From: Corynebacterium capitovis DSM 44611
Lineage (GTDB): Bacteria > Actinomycetota > Actinomycetes > Mycobacteriales > Mycobacteriaceae
Reading direction: 5' to 3'
NCBI RefSeq assembly: GCF_030440535.1
Contig: NZ_CP047117.1
Location: forward strand, 1,054,001-1,118,000
DNA length: 64,000 bases
Both the position numbers and the translations under genes were made by a program. The notes below the pieces were generated by a model that searched no databases, was not told where the DNA came from, and saw only the letters and a program-made list of their open reading frames with translations. Of the stretch, positions 46,255-57,703 are shown piece after piece. Position 1 is the stretch's first letter. Each line of letters begins with the position of its first letter.

Positions 46255-47886
46255 TTAGTGTAACCCCCGGCGGCCCCAACGGCGGTACACCAGCCAGGCC
46301 AACCCGCATAAGAGGGCGAAGTACACCGCGGCGGAGAAGTAAATCGTGGCCACGGCCCCGGGGGATAGAGCGAGGCCGCGGGGGAGAACGAAGAAGCTAA
46401 AGGCGGCGGAGTAGACAACCACCGCTGCGCGGAATCCAAAGCGGTTGGCCCAGGCGGCCAAGGGCAAAAGGGCCCACAGTGGGTACCACGGGTGAACCAC
46501 CGGGAATAGGACCACGAGAACCAGGGTTGCCACGCCGAGTCCCCCCACCGGGTGGATGGATCCGCGAAACGTTGCCCACAGCATGCGGATGAGGAAGGCT
46601 CCCGCGAGGGTGAGACCCGCGCCGCGGGTGACGGTGAGCATGGCCTCTGTGTGGTCGCCCAAGCCGAGTACCATTCCGAAAAACCCTGCGCTGACCCCGA
46701 TAACCGTGGTCAGAGACATCCAGCTGCGGATCGTCGCGGCGCCCCCCTGGCTGGTCACCCACCCCAGGCCAATCCCCGTCGCTGCGGACACAACGGCGAC
46801 GGACAATACGAGCACGGCCAGCATGATGAACGCGGCTAAGGGGATCGCTGCCCTGCCGTACTTCGACCGCAGTGCCCGGGCCAGAGCCATCCCCACGAAA
46901 CCGAGCCCGATGAAGCCCGTCACTTTGACCATGCCACCACATGAGATGAGGAAGCCGGACGCGCAGAGCATGCCAAAGCGCCGGACTTTCGAGCCCGCCT
47001 CTATTGCGCGCAGGCCCACCTCGAGACCGACAAGGACAACACCGAGCAGCAACGACTCGTTGTGAATGCCCCCTACGAGGTGTAGCAACGTGAGGGGGTT
47101 GAGAACACCGAGCCATAGCGCAGTTGCTGGTGCCACGGAACAACGCCGAGCGAGCGCGATGATTGCCCACGCCGCCGATGCGATCCCCACAAGAGCAAGG
47201 GCGCGGTGGGCGAGCACTCCAAGGACGAGTGAGTCTCCCGTCAGCCGCGAGACTGCTCCCGCCAGACCCAGCGCCACGGGCCCGTACGGACTAGGGGAGT
47301 GTGCCCAAATGAAGGGCACCGACCGGGCCAAGTGGTTTTCCGTCCCGAGCAGCTCCACTGGTCCCGCGGCGTAGGGGTCGAGGCCATGTCGAACAATCGA
47401 TCCCTGAGCAAGATAGGAATAGATGTCTTGTGTGAAAAGGGGCGCGGTAAAAAGCAGGGGGAGCACCCACACCGCCCACGTCTGCACAATGACCCCGGAG
47501 CGCACTCTCGGGTGACCGCGGCTCACTCCCAGGAACGGACCCATGCACACCCACGCCGTAACCAGCAGCCCGACGCCGATAAGAACGAGCGCCGACGACG
47601 CCTGCAGCATCCGTCCCATAAACGCTCCCCCCGGCAGCGTGAAATAGGGGTTGCCCACCACCGGCAGCGCGCCACCCCCGAGGCCACCGAGGCCCATGAG
47701 CAGGGTGCCGACCGCTCCCAGCCATCGCAACAGCGAGAAGCGATTGAGCTCGCTTGTCGACGGCTGGGGGGCCGCCTGAGGGTCCTCCTCCCGCGCATGC
47801 AGCTCCGACGAGCGCGATCCGGGCCGGCCCAAGCGGGGCAGGATCCACAGCGGGAGAGCTGCTAAACGGCGTCGGGGGAAACTCAC
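46255..47886 (-). CDS. mptB: Alpha-(1->6)-mannopyranosyltransferase MptB-like, GT-C family
   Basis: Polyprenyl-phosphomannose-dependent mannosyltransferase that builds the mannan core of lipomannan/lipoarabinomannan in the cell envelope. 543 residues from GTG 47884-47886. A Pro/Glu-rich cytoplasmic tail precedes about 13 membrane segments; the first extracytoplasmic loop holds the GT-C style acidic motif PLFTQDIYSYLAQGSIVRHGLDPY, and later IHNESLLLG and HPWYPLWALLPLAAW. Position between the SUF operon and ctaA matches C. glutamicum mptB rather than mptA. Divergent from sufR. Confidence 0.8.
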   Translation of the reverse strand: MSFPRRRLAALPLWILPRLGRPGSRSSELHAREEDPQAAPQPSTSELNRFSLLRWLGAVGTLLMGLGGLGGGALPVVGNPYFTLPGGAFMGRMLQASSALVLIGVGLLVTAWVCMGPFLGVSRGHPRVRSGVIVQTWAVWVLPLLFTAPLFTQDIYSYLAQGSIVRHGLDPYAAGPVELLGTENHLARSVPFIWAHSPSPYGPVALGLAGAVSRLTGDSLVLGVLAHRALALVGIASAAWAIIALARRCSVAPATALWLGVLNPLTLLHLVGGIHNESLLLGVVLVGLEVGLRAIEAGSKVRRFGMLCASGFLISCGGMVKVTGFIGLGFVGMALARALRSKYGRAAIPLAAFIMLAVLVLSVAVVSAATGIGLGWVTSQGGAATIRSWMSLTTVIGVSAGFFGMVLGLGDHTEAMLTVTRGAGLTLAGAFLIRMLWATFRGSIHPVGGLGVATLVLVVLFPVVHPWYPLWALLPLAAWANRFGFRAAVVVYSAAFSFFVLPRGLALSPGAVATIYFSAAVYFALLCGLAWLVYRRWGRRGLH

Positions 47887-47894
47887 GGCTGCAC

Positions 47895-47900
47895 AGTCTA
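47895..47900 (-). promoter_or_regulatory. -10 box of mptB, predicting a leaderless mRNA
   Basis: On the minus strand TAGACT is followed by eight bases and the mptB GTG at 47886. It supports this start over longer in-frame alternatives. Confidence 0.45.
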
Positions 47901-47939
47901 CGGCAGTGCCCCACCCGTCCTGACGGAATGAATAACGAC

Positions 47940-47949
47940 ACACTAGTGT
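47940..47949. promoter_or_regulatory. Palindrome in the mptB-sufR divergent region, candidate SufR operator
   Basis: ACACTAGTGT is a perfect 10-bp palindrome 67 bases before the sufR ATG and about 40 bases from the mptB -10. SufR repressors autoregulate suf operons through ACACT-type palindromes in related bacteria; assignment here is inference. Confidence 0.4.
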
Positions 47950-48016
47950 TGAAAAAAGGCAGCGGTGATTCGACCGTCGGCATCATGTGAAACATCCTGT
48001 GAAACGAGGTGAGGAC

Positions 48017-48712
48017 ATGGAGGAACAACCCCGGCTACGTGGCCGAGACACCCGCCACGCTGTGTTGTCCGAGCTTCTTGCGCATGGCCCCGTCACCGCC
48101 TCCGCAGTTGGAGAATCACTGGGGCTGACCGCTGCCGGAGCGCGGCGCCATCTGGAGAAATTAGCCCACGAGGGTCTAGCCGAGGAGTGCCCGCCGCGCG
48201 CCGTGGCCGGTGAGGAAGCTGGCCGGGGCCGCCCCGCCAAGCACTACCGGCTGACTGAGGCCGGAAAAAACACCTTCGGCACGGACTACGACTCTTTGGC
48301 GGCTGACGCGCTGAGCGCACTTGCACGCGCGGGAGGCGACAATGCTGTGCTGGAATTGGCGCGCGAGCGAATGCGGCGCATCTTTGACGGCATCGATCCC
48401 AGTGATGACCCCGCGGACACCGCCCGCCAGTTGGCGGACGCGTTGGATCGCAACGGGTACGCTGCGAAGGCGACGAGGGTCGGCGCCGGGATCCAACTGT
48501 GCCAGCACCACTGCCCCATTTCGGCCGTCGCCGCAGCCCACCCGGAGATGTGCGAAGCGGAACACGAAGCGATATCGCAGCTCACGGGTCGGCACGTCCA
48601 GCCGCTCGCGCTCATCACGCGTGGCAGCGACATCTGCACGACAAACATTCCCCTGAACGTCGCGAAACCGGCGGACGGGACCCACACTGAAAGGAGCGGA
48701 GACCTTGACTGA
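48017..48712 (+). CDS. sufR: Fe-S cluster-sensing transcriptional repressor SufR
   Basis: Winged-helix repressor of the SUF operon that holds a cluster. 231 residues from ATG 48017, which follows GGTGAGG; a GTG at 47987 is less likely. The N-terminal HTH is [31 protein letters not shown] (about 24-54). The C-terminal half has the cysteines expected for cluster binding: LCQHHC near 166-171, EMC near 184, and DIC near 213. Overlaps the sufB start by eight bases, so it is the first gene of the operon. Confidence 0.92.
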   Translation: MEEQPRLRGRDTRHAVLSELLAHGPVTASAVGESLGLTAAGARRHLEKLAHEGLAEECPPRAVAGEEAGRGRPAKHYRLTEAGKNTFGTDYDSLAADALSALARAGGDNAVLELARERMRRIFDGIDPSDDPADTARQLADALDRNGYAAKATRVGAGIQLCQHHCPISAVAAAHPEMCEAEHEAISQLTGRHVQPLALITRGSDICTTNIPLNVAKPADGTHTERSGDLD

Positions 48713-50150
48713 GACTACCCCCGCACCCGGCTTGGAAAGGCCGATGAACGACGATGAGATCATCCAGTCCATCGGCGCCTACAACTACGGGTGGCACGAT
48801 CCAGACGTCGCCGGAGCTGCCGCTCGCCGCGGTCTGAACGAAGACGTCGTGCGCGACATCTCGGGTATCAAGAACGAGCCCGAGTGGATGCTCAACCAGC
48901 GCCTGAAGGCACTGGATATCTTCGATAGGAAGCCGATGCCCACGTGGGGCGCGGACCTTTCCGATATCGACTTCGACAACATCAAGTACTACGTCCGGTC
49001 GACGGAGAAGCAGGCCGCGTCGTGGGAGGAACTCCCAGCGGACATCAAGAATACCTACGACAAGCTCGGTATCCCCGAGGCCGAGAAGCAGCGCCTAGTG
49101 GCGGGCGTTGCGGCCCAGTACGAATCAGAGGTGGTCTACCACCAGATCCGTGAAGACCTCGAGTCGAAGGGCGTTATCTTCGTCGACACCGACACCGCAC
49201 TGCGGGAGCACGAAGAGCTGTTCCGCGAGTACTTCGGCACCGTCATTCCCGCCGGCGATAACAAATTCTCCGCGCTGAACTCCGCGGTGTGGTCGGGCGG
49301 ATCCTTCATCTACGTTCCGCCGGGAGTTCACGTGGACATCCCGCTGCAGGCCTACTTCCGTATCAACACGGAAAACATGGGCCAGTTCGAGCGGACGCTC
49401 ATCATTGTCGACGAAGACGCCTACGTGCACTACGTCGAGGGCTGCACCGCCCCGATCTACAAGTCGGACTCACTGCACTCCGCCGTGGTGGAAATCATCG
49501 TGAAGAAGGGTGGCCGCTGCCGGTACACCACGATCCAGAACTGGTCGAACAACGTCTACAACCTAGTGACCAAACGTGCCAAGGCCGAAGCCGGGGCGAC
49601 GATGGAATGGGTTGATGGCAACATCGGTTCCAAGGTCACGATGAAGTACCCGGCCGTGTGGATGACGGGAGAGCACGCCCGTGGCGAGGTGCTGTCCGTC
49701 GCCTTTGCCGGCGAGGGCCAGTTCCAAGACACCGGCGCGAAAATGACGCACATGGCCCCGCATACCTCCTCGTCGATCGTGTCGAAGTCTGTGGCTCGCG
49801 GCGGCGGGCGCGCTGCGTACCGAGGGCTGGTGCAAATCAACCAGAACGCGCACCACTCCACCTCGAACGTCGAGTGCGACGCCTTGCTGGTGGATGACAT
49901 TTCCCGCTCGGACACGTACCCCTACAACGACATCCGTAACGACCACGTCACCCTCGGCCACGAGGCCAAGGTGTCAAAGGTGTCGGAGGAGCAGCTGTTC
50001 TACCTCATGTCGCGTGGCATCGAGGAACAGGAAGCGATGGCCATGATCGTCCGCGGCTTCGTCGAGCCGATTGCCAAGGAGCTCCCCATGGAGTACGCGC
50101 TTGAGCTGAACCGCCTTATCGAACTGCAGATGGAAGGATCGGTGGGTTAA
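48705..50150 (+). CDS. sufB: Fe-S cluster assembly protein SufB
   Basis: Core scaffold of the SufBC2D complex on which clusters are built. 481 residues starting at TTG 48705, with AAAGGAG 9 bases upstream. The right-handed beta-helix region contains [27 protein letters not shown] and the C-terminal [20 protein letters not shown] shared with SufD. The conserved Cys lies in CDALLVDD near residue 387. Overlaps sufR slightly. Confidence 0.95.
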   Translation: MTETTPAPGLERPMNDDEIIQSIGAYNYGWHDPDVAGAAARRGLNEDVVRDISGIKNEPEWMLNQRLKALDIFDRKPMPTWGADLSDIDFDNIKYYVRSTEKQAASWEELPADIKNTYDKLGIPEAEKQRLVAGVAAQYESEVVYHQIREDLESKGVIFVDTDTALREHEELFREYFGTVIPAGDNKFSALNSAVWSGGSFIYVPPGVHVDIPLQAYFRINTENMGQFERTLIIVDEDAYVHYVEGCTAPIYKSDSLHSAVVEIIVKKGGRCRYTTIQNWSNNVYNLVTKRAKAEAGATMEWVDGNIGSKVTMKYPAVWMTGEHARGEVLSVAFAGEGQFQDTGAKMTHMAPHTSSSIVSKSVARGGGRAAYRGLVQINQNAHHSTSNVECDALLVDDISRSDTYPYNDIRNDHVTLGHEAKVSKVSEEQLFYLMSRGIEEQEAMAMIVRGFVEPIAKELPMEYALELNRLIELQMEGSVG

Positions 50151-50153
50151 CCG

Positions 50154-51329
50154 ATGGCAGAAGCAACCGTGGAGACCGTCAAGAACGCGACGACCCACAA
50201 CAACAAGGGGGACCTGTTTTCCTCCTTCGACGTCGAACAGTTCGACATTCCGGGCGGCAGGGATGAGGTGTGGCGGTTCATTTCCCTGCGCCGTCTGCGC
50301 GGCCTGCACAACGGCACGTTCGCCCCTGTAGCGGAGGCGAACATCGAGGTATCCGGCCCGGTTGAGGTTCGCGTCGAGAAGCTTCCTGCCGACGATCCCC
50401 GCCTCAAGGCAGCGGGCGCACCCGTAGACCGCGTGGCAGCCCAGGCGTGGTCGGCGGCGAAGTCGGGCACGCTCGTGACCATCCCCGCGGATGCCCAGCT
50501 GGAGGAGCCGGTGACGGTGACTGTCACCGGCTCCGGCGCCGACGTGACCACCTTCGGCACAGTGCTGATCGACGCCGGTGCCCACTCCACGGCAACGGTG
50601 ATCGTGCGTTACGCCGGTTCGGGGACGCACGCGGACAACGTGAACTGGGTTCTCGGAGACGGCTCCCGCGTTCATGCAGTTGTGGACGCGGATTGGGACC
50701 GCGACGCGGTGCACCTCGGCTCGCAGGCAGTCACCGTGGGACGAGACGCGACACTGCGTCACACCGTTGCGACGTTCGGTGGGGAGGTCGTGCGCATCAC
50801 GCCGCGCGTGTCCTTCACCGCCCCGGGTGGCGATGCCGAGCTCACCGGCGTCTACTTCGCCGATGACGGACAGTACATCGAGAACCGACTGCTCGTGGAT
50901 CACGCCGTGCCGAACTGCCGGTCCAACGTGTTGTACAAAGGCGCGCTTCAGGGCGATAAGTCGTCTCACCTTCCCGACGCGCGCACCTGCTGGGTTGGCG
51001 ACGTGCTGATTCGCGCGGCCGCGCATGGCACGGACACCTACGAGACAAACCGCAACATGGTTCTTACCGACGGAGCGCGCGCCGACGCCATTCCGAACCT
51101 GGAAATCGAAACCGGAGAGATCGCCGGCGCGGGCCACGCCGCTACTGTTGGCAGGTTCGATGAGGAGCAGGTGTTCTACCTTCGCTCGAGGGGCATTCCC
51201 GAGGCGGAAGCGACCCGCCTGATCATCCGTGGCTTCTTCAACGAAGTACTCAACCGCATCCCGGTCGAGTCCGTGCGCAACGAACTCATCGCCCGGGTGT
51301 CCGGGGAACTCGAGCTCGCCAACCTTTAA
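50154..51329 (+). CDS. sufD: Fe-S cluster assembly protein SufD
   Basis: Partner of SufB in the SufBC2D scaffold. 391 residues; central repeats (LIDAGAHSTATVIVRYAGSG, about 142-161), NRLLVDHAVPNCRSNVLYKGALQGDKS (about 245-271) and the C-terminal RSRGIPEAEATRLIIRGFFNEVLNRIP, paralogous to SufB. The start is ATG 50154, four bases after sufB. sufC follows 47 bases later with its own ribosome binding site. Confidence 0.94.
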   Translation: MAEATVETVKNATTHNNKGDLFSSFDVEQFDIPGGRDEVWRFISLRRLRGLHNGTFAPVAEANIEVSGPVEVRVEKLPADDPRLKAAGAPVDRVAAQAWSAAKSGTLVTIPADAQLEEPVTVTVTGSGADVTTFGTVLIDAGAHSTATVIVRYAGSGTHADNVNWVLGDGSRVHAVVDADWDRDAVHLGSQAVTVGRDATLRHTVATFGGEVVRITPRVSFTAPGGDAELTGVYFADDGQYIENRLLVDHAVPNCRSNVLYKGALQGDKSSHLPDARTCWVGDVLIRAAAHGTDTYETNRNMVLTDGARADAIPNLEIETGEIAGAGHAATVGRFDEEQVFYLRSRGIPEAEATRLIIRGFFNEVLNRIPVESVRNELIARVSGELELANL

Positions 51330-51376
51330 ACCGCCGATACCCAGGCTGAAACACAGAAAGCAGACGGTATAAAAGT

Positions 51377-53849
<2,473 letters not shown>

Positions 53850-53861
53850 GGAGAAGGAACG

Positions 53862-54227
53862 ATGACCGAAGCTGAAAACACGCGTCCCGCTCAGACAGAA
53901 GAGCAGATCCAGCTCGCATCCGATGTTGCTGAGTTTATGCACGACGTCATTGACCCAGAACTGGGAATCAACGTCATCGATTTGGGCCTCGTGTACGACA
54001 TCTGGATTGAAGAAGAAGAGACCACGAAGGCTGTCATCAACATGACGCTGACGTCCCCGGCGTGTCCGCTCACGGACATGCTGGAGGAGCAGACGGAACT
54101 CGCGGTGGTGCAGAACACCGAGGTGGACGAGGTCGTCATTAACTGGGTGTGGATGCCGCCGTGGGGGCCTCAAATGATCACTGAAGAAGGTCGCGAGCAG
54201 CTGCGCGCGCTCGGTTTCGCGGTATAG
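53862..54227 (+). CDS. SufT-like MIP18 family protein (DUF59)
   Basis: 121-residue member of the DUF59/MIP18 family, which in other bacteria (SufT) helps deliver Fe-S clusters. The signature DPELGINVIDLGLVYDI (about 28-44) and TSPACPLTDMLEEQ (about 65-78, with the reactive Cys) are clear. It is the last gene of the sufR-B-D-C-S-U run, 12 bases after sufU, with AAGGAGAAGGA upstream. The same order is present in mycobacteria. Confidence 0.92.
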   Translation: MTEAENTRPAQTEEQIQLASDVAEFMHDVIDPELGINVIDLGLVYDIWIEEEETTKAVINMTLTSPACPLTDMLEEQTELAVVQNTEVDEVVINWVWMPPWGPQMITEEGREQLRALGFAV

Positions 54228-54270
54228 CGTAGCTGCGACGAGACGATGCGGGGGATCTGCGTTCGGTTGA

Positions 54271-54276
54271 TACAGT
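54271..54276 (+). promoter_or_regulatory. -10 box of the ABC-F gene (leaderless)
   Basis: TACAGT preceded by TTGA and followed by eight bases and GTG 54285. It indicates a transcript independent of the suf operon. Confidence 0.5.
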
Positions 54277-54284
54277 AATTCCCC

Positions 54285-55913
54285 GTGATTGTCACCCAAG
54301 ACCTCGAGGTTCGCGTCGGCGCCCGCACCCTGCTCACCGCTCCGGGGCAGCACCTCCGCGTCCAGGCGGGGGACCGCATCGGCCTGGTCGGGCGAAACGG
54401 CGCCGGCAAGACCACCACCATGCGCATCCTCGCCGGCGCCACCGAACCCTACGGTGGTTCGGTGATCCGCTCCGGAGAGATCGGGTATCTTCCCCAGGAC
54501 TCGAAGGAGGGTGACATCGAGCAGTCCGCGCGCAACAGGGTGCTGTCCGCACGCGGCCTCGACGAGATCCGCCGCGGCATGGACAAGCAACAGGCGATCA
54601 TGGAAACCGCGGAGGGCGCGCAGCGCGACCGCGCGATCGCCAAATACTCCAAGCTGGAGGAGCGCTTCCAGGCGCTGGGTGGGTACGAGGCCGACGCCGA
54701 GGCGGCGCAGATCTGCGACAACCTGGGGCTGCCCGAGCGCATCCTCGACCAGCCGCTGAAAACGCTCTCGGGCGGGCAGCGCCGCCGCGTCGAGCTCGCC
54801 CAGATCCTATTTGCCGCCAACAATGGCTCGGGCAAGTCGACGACGACGCTTCTTCTCGACGAGCCCACGAACCACCTCGACGCCGATTCAATCAACTGGC
54901 TGCGCGCCTTCCTGTCCAAACACGAAGGTGGGTTGATCATGATCTCCCACGACGTCGACCTTCTCGACGAGGTGTGCAATAAGGTGTGGTTCCTCGACGC
55001 AGTGCGGGCCGAGGCCGATGTGTACAACATGGGTTTTGCCAAGTACAAGGATGCCCGCGCCCTCGACGAAGCGCGACGGCGGCGCGAGCGTGCTAACGCG
55101 GAGAAGAAGGCCTCAGCGCTGCAGAAGCAGGCGGCGAAGCTGGGGGCGAAGGCGACGAAGGCGGCGGCAGCCAAGCAGATGCTCGCCCGCGCCGATCGGT
55201 TGATGAACGAGCTTGACGACATCCGCGTTGCCGACAAGGTCGCCACCATCTCTTTCCCCGAGCCCGCGCCCTGTGGCAAAACTCCCCTCTACGGCAAGGG
55301 CCTGACCAAGATGTACGGCTCCCTGGAGGTGTTTGCGGGCGTTGACCTTGCCATCGACAAAGGTTCACGAGTAGTGGTGCTGGGAACCAACGGCGCCGGC
55401 AAAACGACGTTGCTGAAGCTGCTCGCCGGGGTAGAACGAACCGACGGCGAAGGTGGGCTGGTCACCGGCCACGGTCTGAAGATCGGTTACTTCGCTCAGG
55501 AGCACGACACGATCGACGGCACACGGTCTGTGTGGGAAAACACGATTGCCGCCTGTCCGGACGCCGGGCAGCAGGACCTGCGTGGCCTGCTCGGGGCATT
55601 CATGTTCTCCGGGGACAAGTTGGATCAACCAGCCGGGACGCTGTCAGGCGGTGAGAAGACCCGTTTGGCGCTGGCCACGCTGGTTTCCTCGCGGGCGAAC
55701 GTGTTACTTCTCGACGAGCCCACGAACAACCTGGACCCGCAGTCCCGCGAGCAGGTGCTCGACGCGCTCAAGACGTACACGGGCGCAGTTGTCCTGGTCA
55801 CCCACGACCCAGGCGCGGTGCGCGCGCTGGAGCCGCAGCGCGTCATCATCATGCCCGAAGGCGACGAGGACATGTGGAGCGACGAGTACATGGAGATCGT
55901 CGAGCTGGCTTAG
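54285..55913 (+). CDS. ABC-F family ATPase
   Basis: Ribosome-associated type ATPase (ABC-F) with two ABC domains and no membrane part. 542 residues. Domain 1: Walker A GRNGAGKTT (about 35-43), signature LSGGQRRRVELAQ, Walker B LLLDEPTNHLD. Domain 2: GTNGAGKTT (about 368-376), LSGGEKTRLALA, LLLDEPTNNLD (about 482-492). A basic, Ala/Lys-rich linker (about 258-310) joins them. Between signature and Walker B of domain 1 an extra GSGKST appears. Neighbour position after suf genes matches Rv1473 of M. tuberculosis. Starts at GTG 54285. Confidence 0.92.
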   Translation: MIVTQDLEVRVGARTLLTAPGQHLRVQAGDRIGLVGRNGAGKTTTMRILAGATEPYGGSVIRSGEIGYLPQDSKEGDIEQSARNRVLSARGLDEIRRGMDKQQAIMETAEGAQRDRAIAKYSKLEERFQALGGYEADAEAAQICDNLGLPERILDQPLKTLSGGQRRRVELAQILFAANNGSGKSTTTLLLDEPTNHLDADSINWLRAFLSKHEGGLIMISHDVDLLDEVCNKVWFLDAVRAEADVYNMGFAKYKDARALDEARRRRERANAEKKASALQKQAAKLGAKATKAAAAKQMLARADRLMNELDDIRVADKVATISFPEPAPCGKTPLYGKGLTKMYGSLEVFAGVDLAIDKGSRVVVLGTNGAGKTTLLKLLAGVERTDGEGGLVTGHGLKIGYFAQEHDTIDGTRSVWENTIAACPDAGQQDLRGLLGAFMFSGDKLDQPAGTLSGGEKTRLALATLVSSRANVLLLDEPTNNLDPQSREQVLDALKTYTGAVVLVTHDPGAVRALEPQRVIIMPEGDEDMWSDEYMEIVELA

Positions 55914-55923
55914 GAACCTGTGA

Positions 55924-55929
55924 TAGCTT
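55924..55929 (+). promoter_or_regulatory. Possible -10 of the L7/L12-like gene (leaderless)
   Basis: TGTGATAGCTT reads as an extended -10 (hexamer TAGCTT) followed by seven bases and ATG 55937. Confidence 0.4.
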
Positions 55930-55936
55930 CAGTGCC

Positions 55937-56200
55937 ATGTTCTGCTGGAACCGGGACAAGCAGGTACTTGACGACTTAGTCATCCGGATCGCGCACCTGG
56001 AAAGCACAGTTGTCGATCTCGCCGCACGGGCCGGGATCGAGGTCCCGCCCGGGAAACCGCTGGTTTCGCAGGCCGTGCGCGATCTCGTCGAGGAGGGGAA
56101 ACCCATCGCGGCGATCAAGCGATTGCGGGAGGAAACCGGCCTGTCCCTCAGTGCCGCGAAACGGGTTGTCGACGGGCTCCAGACGGACCGGCCGAGTTAG
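55937..56200 (+). CDS. Small protein with ribosomal L7/L12 C-terminal-like domain
   Basis: 87 residues. The C-terminal part, PIAAIKRLREETGLSLSAAKRVVDGL (about 58-83), follows the L7/L12 C-terminal pattern (IKxxRExTGLxLxxAKxxV), while the N-terminal part is a predicted coiled helix (VLDDLVIRIAHLESTVVDLAARAG). It lacks the L7/L12 N-terminal dimer domain and hinge, and is not rplL. Starts at ATG 55937 after a possible leaderless promoter; the frame upstream runs into the ABC-F gene. Function unknown; a ribosome or ABC-F link is inference. Confidence 0.75.
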   Translation: MFCWNRDKQVLDDLVIRIAHLESTVVDLAARAGIEVPPGKPLVSQAVRDLVEEGKPIAAIKRLREETGLSLSAAKRVVDGLQTDRPS

Positions 56201-56268
56201 AACTGCCGGTACCGCTGCGCAAAGTTCGCCATCAGCTGGTTGGTGAAGGTGTCGTCGCCGGCTGGGAC
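56200..56268 (-). pseudogene. Possible 3' remnant of a lost gene
   Basis: Minus-strand frame of 23 codons ending in TAA (56197-56199), containing GDDTFTNQLMANFAQRY, with G or C at the third position in 22 of 23 codons. It is cut off upstream by a TGA and has no start. It looks like the end of a former protein-coding gene, but the family is not recognisable and chance is possible. Confidence 0.35.
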
Positions 56269-56285
56269 TCATGAGGTTCAAGGGT

Positions 56286-56304
56286 ACGGTGGTGGCCCCA
56301 CCGT
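56286..56304. terminator. Hairpin between convergent genes
   Basis: ACGGTGG (56286-56292) and CCACCGT (56298-56304) form a 7-bp perfect stem with loop TGGCC. It stands between the convergent L7/L12-like gene and the PFL-family gene and could end both transcripts, although no T-run is present. Confidence 0.4.
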
Positions 56305-56329
56305 CGTGAAACGAGCATGCGTGTTCGAA

Positions 56330-57700
56330 TCAGTTTCGGAAACCGTGAACCGGGGCGGGGATGAACCCCCCGCGTTGAATGAACGTCGCATTGCCCACCT
56401 GACTGACCGGGATGACCGGCGCGTACCCTAGCAGGCCGCCGAAGTTGACCTCGTCGCCTGGAGCGGTGTCGGGTACGGGGATGAGGCGCGCGGCGGTGGT
56501 CTTGTGGTTCATCACGCCGATCGCGGCCTCGTCGGCAATCATGCCGGCGATGAGCTCAGCTGATGTGTCTCCGGGGATCGCAATCATGTCGAAGCCAACC
56601 GAGCAGATCGAGGTCATCGCCTCAAGCTTGTCCATGGAAATGGAACCAGCCCGCACGGCGTCGATCATCCCCTGATCCTCCGACACGGGGATAAAGGAAC
56701 CTGACAAACCGCCCACGCGCGAACACGCCATCATGCCGCCCTTCTTCACGGCGTCATTGAGCAGCGCGAGGGCCGCGGTCGTCCCATGGGTGCCCACTTG
56801 GTCTAGACCCATGCGCTCCAGGATGTGGGCCACGGAGTCCCCAACCTCGGCGGTGGGAGCCAGAGAGAGGTCCACGATGCCAAAGGGGACGCCGAGTCTT
56901 TCCGACGCCATCGTGCCCACCAGCTGGCCCGCCCGCGTGATCTTGAACGCTGCCTTCTTGATTTCTTCCGCAACCTCATTCAGGCTGGCGCCCTCGAGGG
57001 ATCCGATCGCGTGGTCGACGACGCCGGGCCCGGATACACCCACGGATACGACGGTGTCCGGCTCCTCGATCCCGTGAAACGCCCCGGCCATGAACGGGTT
57101 GTCTCCGACCGCATTGGCGAAGACGACGAGCTTCGCGCACGCAATGGAGGAGCGGTCTTTGGTGAGCTCGGCGGCCTCCTTGATCACCTCACCCATGGTG
57201 CGCACCGCGTCCATGTTGATCCCCGCCCGTGACGTCGCGACGTTGACGGAACCGCACACGGCCTCGGTGTCGCTGAGGGCTTCCGGGATGGAGCGGATGA
57301 GACGCATATCCGAGGCAGTCGCTCCCTTTTCGACGAGCGCCGAGTACCCTCCCACAAAGTTGACACCGAGCTCGCGGGCAGCGCGGTCGAGGGTGCGTGC
57401 TAGGTCGACGGGGTTACCGTCGACACCTGCCGCCACCAGGCTGATGGGCGAAACCGAGATCCGCTTGTTCACGATCGGTATGCCCAGCTCACGCTCGATA
57501 CCCTCGCACACCTCGACCAGTCTGGCCGCGCGGGTACTCACCACGTCGTAGACGGCACGACACGTCTCTTCCATCGAGCTGCGGGTGCACCCGATAAGGG
57601 AGATGCCCATCGTTACCGTTCGGATGTCTAGGCGATAGTCCTCGATCATGTGGATGACATCGAGGATGTGACTGGACTTGAAGTCGAAATCGACGGCCAT
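56330..57700 (-). CDS. PFL family protein (DUF711 / UPF0210)
   Basis: 456-residue protein of the UPF0210 family, structurally related to pyruvate formate-lyase folds but of unproven activity. Typical segments: [13 protein letters not shown] (about 26-38), [38 protein letters not shown] (about 200-223) and [23 protein letters not shown]. No radical-site glycine motif (RVxGY) is visible. It follows an ACT-domain gene by three bases, a pairing seen across many bacteria, which suggests the two act together. Confidence 0.88.
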   Translation of the reverse strand: MAVDFDFKSSHILDVIHMIEDYRLDIRTVTMGISLIGCTRSSMEETCRAVYDVVSTRAARLVEVCEGIERELGIPIVNKRISVSPISLVAAGVDGNPVDLARTLDRAARELGVNFVGGYSALVEKGATASDMRLIRSIPEALSDTEAVCGSVNVATSRAGINMDAVRTMGEVIKEAAELTKDRSSIACAKLVVFANAVGDNPFMAGAFHGIEEPDTVVSVGVSGPGVVDHAIGSLEGASLNEVAEEIKKAAFKITRAGQLVGTMASERLGVPFGIVDLSLAPTAEVGDSVAHILERMGLDQVGTHGTTAALALLNDAVKKGGMMACSRVGGLSGSFIPVSEDQGMIDAVRAGSISMDKLEAMTSICSVGFDMIAIPGDTSAELIAGMIADEAAIGVMNHKTTAARLIPVPDTAPGDEVNFGGLLGYAPVIPVSQVGNATFIQRGGFIPAPVHGFRN

Positions 57701-57703
57701 ACG

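Noticed and set aside
49974-51137. 387-codon minus-strand frame opposite sufB and sufD
   Set aside because: Shadow of two Suf proteins with complete motifs.
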